NCBI RefSeq assembly: GCF_002886045.1
Contig: NZ_CP025791.1
Location: 2,867,001-2,931,000, forward strand
Reading direction: 5' to 3'
DNA length: 64,000 nt
From: Flavivirga eckloniae
GTDB taxonomy: Bacteria > Bacteroidota > Bacteroidia > Flavobacteriales > Flavobacteriaceae
A program made the position numbers and the translations under genes. The first letter of the stretch is position 1, and each line of letters opens with the position of its first letter. Shown piece after piece: positions 27,587-35,581 of this stretch. Under the pieces are notes generated by a model. The model was not told the origin of the DNA, searched no databases, and saw only the letters and a program-made list of their open reading frames with translations.

Positions 27587-29731
27587 CTAAATTTCTTGAG
27601 GCAGACCCGTAGCAATACTATCCAAAATCTTAAATGTGGTTAATGTTGTCAAATAAATCGATTCAAAAGGAATAGGAGAATCTTTATTTGACTTTAAGGA
27701 ATCTATAAAGGCTTCTACCTCTTGTTTGTGACCCTTTCCATCGATTTTTAACTTTGATATTTTATTAGATTCATGTATTTCACCACTCCTAAAATCATGG
27801 ATTCTTCCAATTTTACCACCAGAGAATACCTCCACTAATTCTTTTGGCAAAGATTTATCTCCATTTCCTAAGTACAATAAGTTTCCAATTGAGCCATCTT
27901 CAAAAGAAACAGTTATTGAGATATTATCTTCGGGAGTCAATTTAGTATTTTCTGTTTTAATACATGCAGCATATACTTTAATTGGCTTTGATGAAGTAAA
28001 AAATTGCATTAAATCAATAAAATGGCACATTTCCCCTATTACTCGACCTCCTCCAATGTTTGGATTCTGTGTCCAATGCTCTTTGGGTAAAAAACCAGCA
28101 TTTATTCTAATATTAATAACCTTAGCCTCACTATTTTTAGAGAAAGTTTCATTGATTTTTTCTGCAATTAAAGAAAACCTTCTATTAAAACCTACCATTA
28201 ATTTCGATTCACTGTTTAAGTAAACCTCCTTAACTTTTTCTAATTCATCTAAATTCATGGCTAAAGGTTTTTCTACAAAGACGTGCTTCCCTGCCTTTAA
28301 AGCTTCTATAACATAAGAACTATGTGAATTGTGTGGTGTTGCAATAAAAACAGTATTTATTTTTGAATTATCTAAAACATCTTTAGCATCAGAGGATGCT
28401 TTGTCAAATTCAAATTTCGAACCTACATTTTTTGCTGAAATCCCTTTAGTTGTGACTACTGTGTCTAAAGAAGCCCCTTGTTTTTTTACATGAGGAATTA
28501 AATAACTTTGCGCAAAACTCCCTGCTCCTATAAATCCAACATTAATATCGCTAATACTTGAACTTGAATTTAAAGAAACTAAACTACTTTCTTTGTCTTC
28601 ATTATCACTATACTTTAATAAAATCCCAATGTGAGGTTCTTCAGTTTTACCTAGCACAATGTCATATGCTTTCTCAGCTTCATCTATATTGAAAACATGT
28701 GTAATAAGATTCTCTAGTTTAATAGCTCCTTGAGAAATTAAACTTAAAAAAGTCTCCATATTTCTTTGTTCAGTATATCGAACATAAGCATAAGGATAAT
28801 CTTCACCATCTTCTTCGTATTTTGTATCATAACGGCCAGGCCCATAAGAACATGACATTTTCAATTCTAACTCTTTGCGATAAAAATCAGGATCTCTTGG
28901 TATATCCATTTTTACAGCTCCTACAACAACAACTTTTCCCTTTTTTCTACTAATAATAGCAGAAAGTTCAATAGGATCATTAGAAGGTGCAGCTGCGGTA
29001 ATAATAACACTATCAAAACCATGTCCTTCAGTAAAACTATCTATTGACGTAAGCAAGTTAGGATCATTTCTTAAAAGAGCCTCTTCCGCACCACTTCCTA
29101 TTGCTAGGTCAACCAAATTTTTAGATAAGTCTATTCCATAAACCTGACATCCGTTTGCTCGTAACAATTGGACAGTAAGCTGTCCAAGCAATCCTAAACC
29201 TATAACACATACCTTGTCTCCCAGCCTTGGTTCTGCTTGTCGTACTCCTTGTAAAGCAATTGCGCCTAATGTTGTAAAACTAGCTTCCTTAAAGGATACG
29301 TTATCTGGTATTTTTGCCACAAGGTTTTGGGGCACCCCAACAATCTCAGAATGAGATGCATAATCTTGACCAGCGCATGCAACTCGATCCCCAGGTCTAA
29401 ACTTACTTTCACTATCCAATGAGGTTAGAACTACCCCAGAAGTACTATACCCTAGTGCTTTTAAGGAATCCAACTTAGTCTTAACTTTATCAATAGTAGC
29501 TTTTAGTCCCTCTTTTTTAATATTTTGAAGTACTTGAGCCACTAAGTCTGGTCGTTGTTTAGCTTTTCCTATAAGACTCGCTTTTCCAACTTTTACAGTT
29601 CCCCTTTCTGTTCCTGCACTAATTAAGGAAAATTTATTCTCTACCAACACCATATTATTAGAAATTGAAGGTTTTGGAACCTGATCGACATAAAGTTCTC
29701 CTGTTTTAAAATTTTGTATAACTTGTTTCAT
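27587..29731 (-). CDS. Fused zinc-type alcohol dehydrogenase / Gfo-Idh-MocA oxidoreductase
   Basis: The product is 714 residues with two dehydrogenase domains. The N-terminal MDR part (about 1-365) shows LISAGTERG, PGDRVACAGQDYASH and the Rossmann loop VIGLGLLGQLTVQLLRANG. The C-terminal Gfo/Idh/MocA part (about 395-714) shows VGFIGAGSFAQSYLIPH, ATPHNSH and the VEKPLAMN catalytic-lysine motif. Such bi-domain oxidoreductases recur in polysaccharide clusters of Bacteroidota, leptospires and proteobacteria and may carry out coupled redox on a nucleotide or carrier-linked sugar; no reaction is assigned. The gap to the upstream membrane gene is 4 bases. Confidence 0.85.
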   Translation of the reverse strand: MKQVIQNFKTGELYVDQVPKPSISNNMVLVENKFSLISAGTERGTVKVGKASLIGKAKQRPDLVAQVLQNIKKEGLKATIDKVKTKLDSLKALGYSTSGVVLTSLDSESKFRPGDRVACAGQDYASHSEIVGVPQNLVAKIPDNVSFKEASFTTLGAIALQGVRQAEPRLGDKVCVIGLGLLGQLTVQLLRANGCQVYGIDLSKNLVDLAIGSGAEEALLRNDPNLLTSIDSFTEGHGFDSVIITAAAPSNDPIELSAIISRKKGKVVVVGAVKMDIPRDPDFYRKELELKMSCSYGPGRYDTKYEEDGEDYPYAYVRYTEQRNMETFLSLISQGAIKLENLITHVFNIDEAEKAYDIVLGKTEEPHIGILLKYSDNEDKESSLVSLNSSSSISDINVGFIGAGSFAQSYLIPHVKKQGASLDTVVTTKGISAKNVGSKFEFDKASSDAKDVLDNSKINTVFIATPHNSHSSYVIEALKAGKHVFVEKPLAMNLDELEKVKEVYLNSESKLMVGFNRRFSLIAEKINETFSKNSEAKVINIRINAGFLPKEHWTQNPNIGGGRVIGEMCHFIDLMQFFTSSKPIKVYAACIKTENTKLTPEDNISITVSFEDGSIGNLLYLGNGDKSLPKELVEVFSGGKIGRIHDFRSGEIHESNKISKLKIDGKGHKQEVEAFIDSLKSNKDSPIPFESIYLTTLTTFKILDSIATGLPQEI

Positions 29732-29735
29732 TTCT

Positions 29736-31781
29736 TTATAATTTTATTCTTTCTATCGAAAGCTTTTTTAATAATTTCTTTCCTTTCTTTATGTCTACTA
29801 AACCAAATCTAAAAGACTCATATTTTTCTAATTTTGGCATAAATATTTTCTTAATTACGGGTTTTCCAAATTCTTTACTAATATTAAACTCTGACAAATC
29901 AAAATTTTCAAAACCATGTTCAATTCTATCAGAAGGTAAAAATTTCACATCTTCCTTATAACTGTAAGCATGGAAATATATATATTTATTTTTTAATAAT
30001 TCTAAATTCGAAAACTCTTCAAGTATTATTGATAACTCGTAACCTTTACTATTTAATCTCTTTATTTTTATCTGTTCTAAAACCAATTGATTGGCCAACA
30101 CAACTTTTTCCTTATATAATGTTTGTGAATTGTCAACTTTTAGGTTTTTATTATAAAAAACAAAATAATCTCCATATTGTTCGTTAGTGTCATAATATGT
30201 TGGTAAAATAAAATTACTAAACTGATAATAATTATCACACCGCCTATCCACCAAAATGACATCGTTATATGATAATCTTTCTGTAAAAGTCATTATCTTC
30301 TCTTTATAATTAGCTTTTACAAAATAGATATCAGAAGATATATTTGTTTGTAAATTAGAATAATTATCCAAGATCGATTTATTTATATTAATATAGCCCA
30401 TATTTCTTTTTTCTAAATCGGGCACCCTATGAATTGCCTTATGAATATTGGATATCTTATTAGGGAACAAATAATTCTTTTGCCCATAAATCTCTGGAGT
30501 ATATAGGACCAAAATTATCACTACACCTATATAATAAGATGCTTTTAAATATTTAAAGTCCTTTTTCTTTTGAAATGCATGAAAAACAATAGATAATAAA
30601 GAACCTACCAAAAACAAAAATGGGATATAAAAAGGAACAAGGTTTCTTTCTAAAAATTCTACCTGTTTCATTAAACCAAATAAAGATAATAGTAATACAA
30701 ATAAAATAATCCCATACTTTACTCTCTGTTCTTTTGAAGCATATTTAAAACCAAAGTATACTATAAGTGGAACTAAATAAATAGCGTAACCCATTAACGC
30801 TCTTAAATTAGTAACTGTTCGATAGAAATTATATAACAGCCCTGTTGTACTCTTATTACCTGCCTCTAAACGTTGTCCATTACTATAATTCCAAAAATTA
30901 GAAACAAAATCATGTAACATTTCATTAAAAGAACCAAAAAAACCATACCAATTTATCAATATAAAAAAAACAATAAAAGAAACTGTTATAGTAAGAATCT
31001 TTTTTAAAAGAACTTCAAAAGAAAACTTATCCTCTTTATTAAGAAATGGTACAGCACAAAGTAACAATACGAAAAACAAAGAAGAAAACTTTACTGAAAT
31101 GATAAAAGCGCTAACAAAGCCTATAAATATCATCATAAAAGAAGAAATTTTTCTTTTTTGAAACAAATACAAAAATAGGGAAATGACTATGCTTATAAAA
31201 CCAAGTAGGAGAGGTTCTATATAAGCATACCCCTGTTCATTACTTAGTTGTGAATTCAGACTTGGAAAAACTATTAAAAAAACCAAAGCGAAGTAATACT
31301 TATGTTTATAACAATAAAAAAGCAAAGGTATCATGCATACAAATACGAATAATATACTTTGTAGTCGCAAATAGTAAAAAAAATCCCTAAGATTAGGATC
31401 TTTCTCAAGCCTTTGTTTAACCTCGTGAGCACTTATATCTTTATTTAAATAATTTTCTAAGATATATTTATGTCCAACTCTAGACCAACCAGAAATAGCT
31501 GTATTTCCTCCCATTTTTTGAGACATCTTTATTAGGGCTCCAGGGTAAAAAAGACGATACATCCAACGCCCGCCTTCCAAAGCTCTAAAATTATCCACAT
31601 GTCCCGTCTTTATAGATTTAATTGCTAACAAAACCGTATGATATTCATCATCATGATAACGAGTCAAATTATTATCCAAATAATTCTTTCTTACTCCTAC
31701 CAATAAAAACAAAGCAACAAGTAATATAATCGAAAACCTTATATTATTATTCTTAGTTAAATTCAATAATATATTTTTCAT
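29736..31781 (-). CDS. GT-C-type integral membrane glycosyltransferase
   Basis: The product is 681 residues. An N-terminal helix is followed by a periplasmic loop with the acidic motif RYHDDEYHTV (about 41-50), the expected catalytic position in GT-C enzymes. About ten further helices follow to residue 440, then a roughly 240-residue soluble periplasmic tail. GT-C proteins use polyprenyl-phosphate sugars on the outer face of the inner membrane. With the GT2 and GtrA proteins encoded at 34.5-35.6 kb, a side-branch transfer is plausible. The acceptor and donor cannot be read. Remote homology to PMT/ArnT-type enzymes is by pattern only. Confidence 0.7.
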   Translation of the reverse strand: MKNILLNLTKNNNIRFSIILLVALFLLVGVRKNYLDNNLTRYHDDEYHTVLLAIKSIKTGHVDNFRALEGGRWMYRLFYPGALIKMSQKMGGNTAISGWSRVGHKYILENYLNKDISAHEVKQRLEKDPNLRDFFYYLRLQSILFVFVCMIPLLFYCYKHKYYFALVFLIVFPSLNSQLSNEQGYAYIEPLLLGFISIVISLFLYLFQKRKISSFMMIFIGFVSAFIISVKFSSLFFVLLLCAVPFLNKEDKFSFEVLLKKILTITVSFIVFFILINWYGFFGSFNEMLHDFVSNFWNYSNGQRLEAGNKSTTGLLYNFYRTVTNLRALMGYAIYLVPLIVYFGFKYASKEQRVKYGIILFVLLLSLFGLMKQVEFLERNLVPFYIPFLFLVGSLLSIVFHAFQKKKDFKYLKASYYIGVVIILVLYTPEIYGQKNYLFPNKISNIHKAIHRVPDLEKRNMGYININKSILDNYSNLQTNISSDIYFVKANYKEKIMTFTERLSYNDVILVDRRCDNYYQFSNFILPTYYDTNEQYGDYFVFYNKNLKVDNSQTLYKEKVVLANQLVLEQIKIKRLNSKGYELSIILEEFSNLELLKNKYIYFHAYSYKEDVKFLPSDRIEHGFENFDLSEFNISKEFGKPVIKKIFMPKLEKYESFRFGLVDIKKGKKLLKKLSIERIKL

Positions 31782-31798
31782 ATTTCAAAAACCTTTTA

Positions 31799-33901
31799 TC
31801 AATTAGAAATTTTCTTTTTTATATAGTATAACAAAAAGGTTTGTAAAAAGCCTTTATAATTATCTTCCCATATTGGATCTTCAATAAAATCTTCTGCATT
31901 ATCTACTATAACATAAGCTGTTTTTTCTACCTCTGATAAGGTAATCTTACCCTCCACTTCTAAACGCTGAGAATCAGTATCATAAAAATGTTTTACCTGA
32001 ATGGCATTAATACTATTGAATTTTTCACAAAAAAAGTTTAAATCAATACTTGTGTCACAACTTATCATGAGTCCAATATCTACTTCCTCACCATTACCAA
32101 CCTCGAAATTATTATTAACTGGATAATACGATATCTTAATATCTGCGTGTTGTGATTGTGATTGTATATATTTTACAGAATCTTCTCTTCTAAATTCTAA
32201 TTGACTTATTACTTCTTCTTTTGAATACCCTCTTTTCTTCATATCCCTATTTATCTTCCAATGAAGCCTTAAATCTTCAGTAGGGCTTACAAAAATTTTA
32301 ATGTCAAATAATTCTCGTTTAGCCAAAATATAAAAAGGGTGTAAGCCTTCAAATAAGATAACTTTGTTTGGATATATAGTGAGAGGCTTGGTAAATGTCC
32401 CAGTATTATGGTCGTAATGCCTCCTTAATATTTTCTTTCCTTCTTTTAAGGCTTTTAATTGATTGATTTCTTCATGAAGGTTATTGGCTTTTGGAGACAA
32501 ATGTGTATGAGTTTCCCACATGGCGTGACCTCTTTCCCATTTATGCATGTCATCTCCTCTTAAAATAGTCATATTATCTTTTGCAAATAGATTTTGTATG
32601 GACGCGGTTAAAGTACTTTTTCCAACTCCAGAATCTCCACCAATACCTATCAAGCAAGGAGCATTTTTAATTTTTGCTTTTACATTTTTAGTAATTCCTA
32701 TTCTATATATCCAAAATATATTAATAAACAGTAATACTTGTAATCCTGTAAAAACGATATTAATAAGCATATCTGCATTGAGATCATAATACTCTAAAAC
32801 AGTATATAAGGAAGTATTATCTTTGCTTAAAATATAAAGGTTTGCGAAATCTGAATCGGGTATAATTGCAAAATAAATAAGATAAAAGATCTGAAGAGCC
32901 AAAAGAGGAAAAATACTTAATTTACTTTCTTTAATATAGAAATAAATTAAGAAAGGAATTATCCAAAAATACCACCCAGGCTTAGGCGGAATAAAGAGGA
33001 GTAAAGAGCAAAAAGCGAATCCAATAAACATCATAAAAAGATCTTTACTTAATTGCTTATATCTAATAACTTTTGCTAATAATAGCACATAAATTGCTGG
33101 AACTACGTAGAAAAACAGTTTACCGAAACCGATCTTAAAATCTAATAATTTAATCTGTTCTTTATTTTTAAACACAAGTGTAATAAATTCCTCATCAAAT
33201 AAATAATTAATATTTAAGAGAAAAAAAGCACCAAAAACCAAAAAGAAAGCAATGGATACACTCTGTATTTTTCTGTTAGGATTATTAAACTTCCATAAGT
33301 AAATAAAAAAGAAAGGCAATGCTATTAATAAATTAGTCTTAGTTGCTAAACCCAATCCCAATAGCACACTTGCCATAATAAACTTTTTCTTAAATAAAAA
33401 GAAAAAGGAAACAAATAAAAACATTATAGGAAGAACATCGAACTGCCCATGCAAATAATTAATATAAAATAATACTGGTGAACACCAATATAGTAACAAA
33501 AGTTTATTGTCTGCTTTTTTTAAAAACCTACTTAAAACAACTAAAACAGTTATATCTGCAAGCAATAGGGGCACTCTGAATAAAAAAGACTGTAGCACTA
33601 TGGAATCTTGAAAAAAGAAGCTATATGTACTTTGTATATATAGCATTAATGCAGGGTAGGGGAAAAAATCGAATTTTTCTAAATTGAAAAAATGCTCATA
33701 AGGATTACTAAACCCTGTACTGGAAAAATAATTTACAAAAGGTATAAACTTGTTTTTTAACAAATCACCTATAAAGAAAAAAGGTGCTACTAATTTAATA
33801 ATCAACCCGATTACAAATAATCTGTGTTTTAAAATAGTAAGTTTATATTTTCCTAATTGATCATAAAGAACTTTTTTTTTATAACCTATTATACTTCCCA
33901 T
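31799..33901 (-). CDS. Fusion of GT-C-like membrane domain and uridine-kinase-like kinase
   Basis: The product is 700 residues. The N-terminal 400 or so form about ten transmembrane helices with a GT-C-like first loop (NPYEHFFNLEKF) and HGQFDVLPIMFLFVS. A cytosolic P-loop kinase of the uridine kinase/phosphoribulokinase type follows: Walker A GIGGDSGVGKST (about 418-429), LRGDDMHKWERGH, and an acidic VILFEGLHPF. The reading frame is unbroken across the junction. The kinase should phosphorylate a small hydroxylated substrate such as a nucleoside or pentulose-like sugar; the membrane part should transfer a lipid-linked sugar. The ATG at 33901 is preferred because the in-frame start at 33928 overlaps the upstream gene by 40 bases. 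The overlap from 33901 is 13 bases. Confidence 0.75.
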   Translation of the reverse strand: MGSIIGYKKKVLYDQLGKYKLTILKHRLFVIGLIIKLVAPFFFIGDLLKNKFIPFVNYFSSTGFSNPYEHFFNLEKFDFFPYPALMLYIQSTYSFFFQDSIVLQSFLFRVPLLLADITVLVVLSRFLKKADNKLLLLYWCSPVLFYINYLHGQFDVLPIMFLFVSFFFLFKKKFIMASVLLGLGLATKTNLLIALPFFFIYLWKFNNPNRKIQSVSIAFFLVFGAFFLLNINYLFDEEFITLVFKNKEQIKLLDFKIGFGKLFFYVVPAIYVLLLAKVIRYKQLSKDLFMMFIGFAFCSLLLFIPPKPGWYFWIIPFLIYFYIKESKLSIFPLLALQIFYLIYFAIIPDSDFANLYILSKDNTSLYTVLEYYDLNADMLINIVFTGLQVLLFINIFWIYRIGITKNVKAKIKNAPCLIGIGGDSGVGKSTLTASIQNLFAKDNMTILRGDDMHKWERGHAMWETHTHLSPKANNLHEEINQLKALKEGKKILRRHYDHNTGTFTKPLTIYPNKVILFEGLHPFYILAKRELFDIKIFVSPTEDLRLHWKINRDMKKRGYSKEEVISQLEFRREDSVKYIQSQSQHADIKISYYPVNNNFEVGNGEEVDIGLMISCDTSIDLNFFCEKFNSINAIQVKHFYDTDSQRLEVEGKITLSEVEKTAYVIVDNAEDFIEDPIWEDNYKGFLQTFLLYYIKKKISN

Positions 33902-34485
33902 TTTACAACATTTTTGTATTTGGTGCAAATTGCATCGAAGGTTATTCTTTCTCGTTTTAAATAGTCTTTATAAGTTAAGATATCACTTTCTCTACCTTGC
34001 AATTCTGGCGATACTAAACACAACTTATAACCCATAGATTTAAGCTCTTTAAAAATCTTAAAATTGAGTGGTAATTTAGTAAAGCAATCTACCCAAATCC
34101 ATTTTACTTTTCCTTGCATGGCTCTTACAGTATCGAGTCCTTCAAATTCAGAAAACCTGATAGCTATATTCTCTTCTCCTTTTTTTGATAATAAATAAAT
34201 CATTGGAAAAGAGCTATCTAAAAAAAAATATTTCTGAATATTATATTTTTTAAGTAAACATAATATTTCTCCTTCTATACGTTCACTTTTAACGTTTAGA
34301 ATCATTGTTCCGTGTTTATAAGCCTTTAAGTATCGTTCAAATAACTCTCCAGAGACAAAAGGATCATGGCTTATATATATATTGCCATTTAAATCATCTC
34401 TTAAGTCAATTTCTACACCAAAACTTTCTGGTAACTCATTTAGCTCTTTGATGGTATTAATTCTATGAGCAATATATTCTATCAT
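33889..34485 (-). CDS. GDPD-like TIM-barrel phosphodiesterase
   Basis: The product is 198 residues. Glycerophosphodiester phosphodiesterase hallmarks are visible: IAHRINT (catalytic His), VEIDLR (metal-binding Glu-x-Asp), ISHDP (His-Asp) and LNVKSE in place of the usual LEIK. It is shorter than typical GDPDs (about 240-300), and the last barrel strands are abbreviated. The expected chemistry is cleavage of a glycerol- or polyol-phosphodiester, or a lyase-type reaction; the substrate is unknown. It lies between the GT2 gene (4-base overlap) and the GT-C/kinase gene, so it is translationally coupled to both and probably belongs to the same sub-pathway. Confidence 0.72.
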   Translation of the reverse strand: MIEYIAHRINTIKELNELPESFGVEIDLRDDLNGNIYISHDPFVSGELFERYLKAYKHGTMILNVKSERIEGEILCLLKKYNIQKYFFLDSSFPMIYLLSKKGEENIAIRFSEFEGLDTVRAMQGKVKWIWVDCFTKLPLNFKIFKELKSMGYKLCLVSPELQGRESDILTYKDYLKRERITFDAICTKYKNVVKWEV

Positions 34486-35180
34486 TTTAAGCTTTTTTTC
34501 AATTTAAAACTAAAATCAAATGTTCTTTTAATAAATTTCCACTTAGATTTTATACCCGTGTTCCAAGAGGATGATCCGTGGATTCTCTCTGGAAATAAAA
34601 CATCAAACCTTATGATTTTAATTTTTAGTTTTTTGGCGTAATATAGCGCATAGAGGTCTAAGGAAAAATCATTTGGCGCATTTTCCCATTGTTTAAAAAA
34701 TGTTCTGTGAAAAATGTTAGGTTGTGCATTAATATCCCAGAGTTTTTTTCCCATATATATGGTTTCGAAAAAGCTCATTCCTGAAGTAAAAAACTGATCC
34801 AAAAACGGTCTCCCTTTTCGGTTTCCTTTTATGTATACCTGTTTTTTGTCCTGATTTTCAATAATCTCTATAGCTTTAATAACGTCCTTAGGGTCAGTTT
34901 GCATATCGGCATGTGTCCATCCTATATATTCTCCCTTCGCCTCATGTAAGCCAGATATAACCCCAAAACCATATCCAATATTTTTTTCAACTTTTACAAG
35001 TTTAGCAAAAGAATAATTTGGTAATAATCTTTCAAAAACATTTGTACTATCATCGGTCGACCCATTATTTACTAAAATAACTTCAATATCACTTCTATCA
35101 ATGACATCATTAAACCTAGAAAGTATTAATTGGATATTTTTTGATTCATTGTAACAAGGTACCACTATTGATAATTTCAT
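34482..35180 (-). CDS. Glycosyltransferase family 2, polyprenyl-phosphate sugar synthase type
   Basis: The product is 232 residues. The GT-A fold begins LSIVVPCYNESKNIQLIL, with NNGSTDDS, and the metal-binding motif THADMQTDP (DxD-like). The short length and lack of C-terminal helices match DPM1/GtrB-like synthases that place a sugar on polyprenyl phosphate at the cytoplasmic face. GtrA is encoded 2 bases upstream, the usual partner for flipping the product. It probably feeds the GT-C proteins encoded downstream. Confidence 0.85.
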   Translation of the reverse strand: MKLSIVVPCYNESKNIQLILSRFNDVIDRSDIEVILVNNGSTDDSTNVFERLLPNYSFAKLVKVEKNIGYGFGVISGLHEAKGEYIGWTHADMQTDPKDVIKAIEIIENQDKKQVYIKGNRKGRPFLDQFFTSGMSFFETIYMGKKLWDINAQPNIFHRTFFKQWENAPNDFSLDLYALYYAKKLKIKIIRFDVLFPERIHGSSSWNTGIKSKWKFIKRTFDFSFKLKKSLK

Positions 35181-35182
35181 AA

Positions 35183-35581
35183 CTAATTTTCTTTAAAAAC
35201 CCAATATTTTTGACCCATAAAATTTAAAATAGTACTCGTTCCCGTAGCACATAAAAAGGCTAACAAGGTGTTTTTTAAAATACTTAAAACCATAGTATTT
35301 ACCGTAACATTAACGCCCAAAGTAATTATGTATAATATCATAAACATCCAAAACTGCTTCGGTGATCTCTGTTTTTGTTCAAAAGTCCATAATTTATTAA
35401 TTAGATAAGAAACTATTGTTCCAGAAAAAAATGAAATAAATTTTGCAACAGCATATTTTATATCTGTAAGTTCGACAAACATAAAATAAACTATAAAATC
35501 TACAAAAACAGCCAAAACACCTACGCATACGAATCTTAGCAATTGTTTTTTTATTTTTGGATCAAACTTTATTATTCCCAT
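35183..35581 (-). CDS. GtrA-family membrane protein
   Basis: The product is 132 residues with four transmembrane helices (LLRFVCVGVLAVFVDFIVYFMF, AKFISFFSGTIVSYLINKLWTF, FWMFMILYIITLGVNVTVN, LAFLCATGTSTILNFMGQKYWVF). The C-terminal NFMGQKYWVFK is the family signature. GtrA proteins are thought to flip polyprenyl-phosphate-linked sugars to the periplasm. The gene overlaps the tandem nucleotidyltransferase gene by 10 bases and is followed immediately by the GT2 gene. Confidence 0.9.
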   Translation of the reverse strand: MGIIKFDPKIKKQLLRFVCVGVLAVFVDFIVYFMFVELTDIKYAVAKFISFFSGTIVSYLINKLWTFEQKQRSPKQFWMFMILYIITLGVNVTVNTMVLSILKNTLLAFLCATGTSTILNFMGQKYWVFKEN

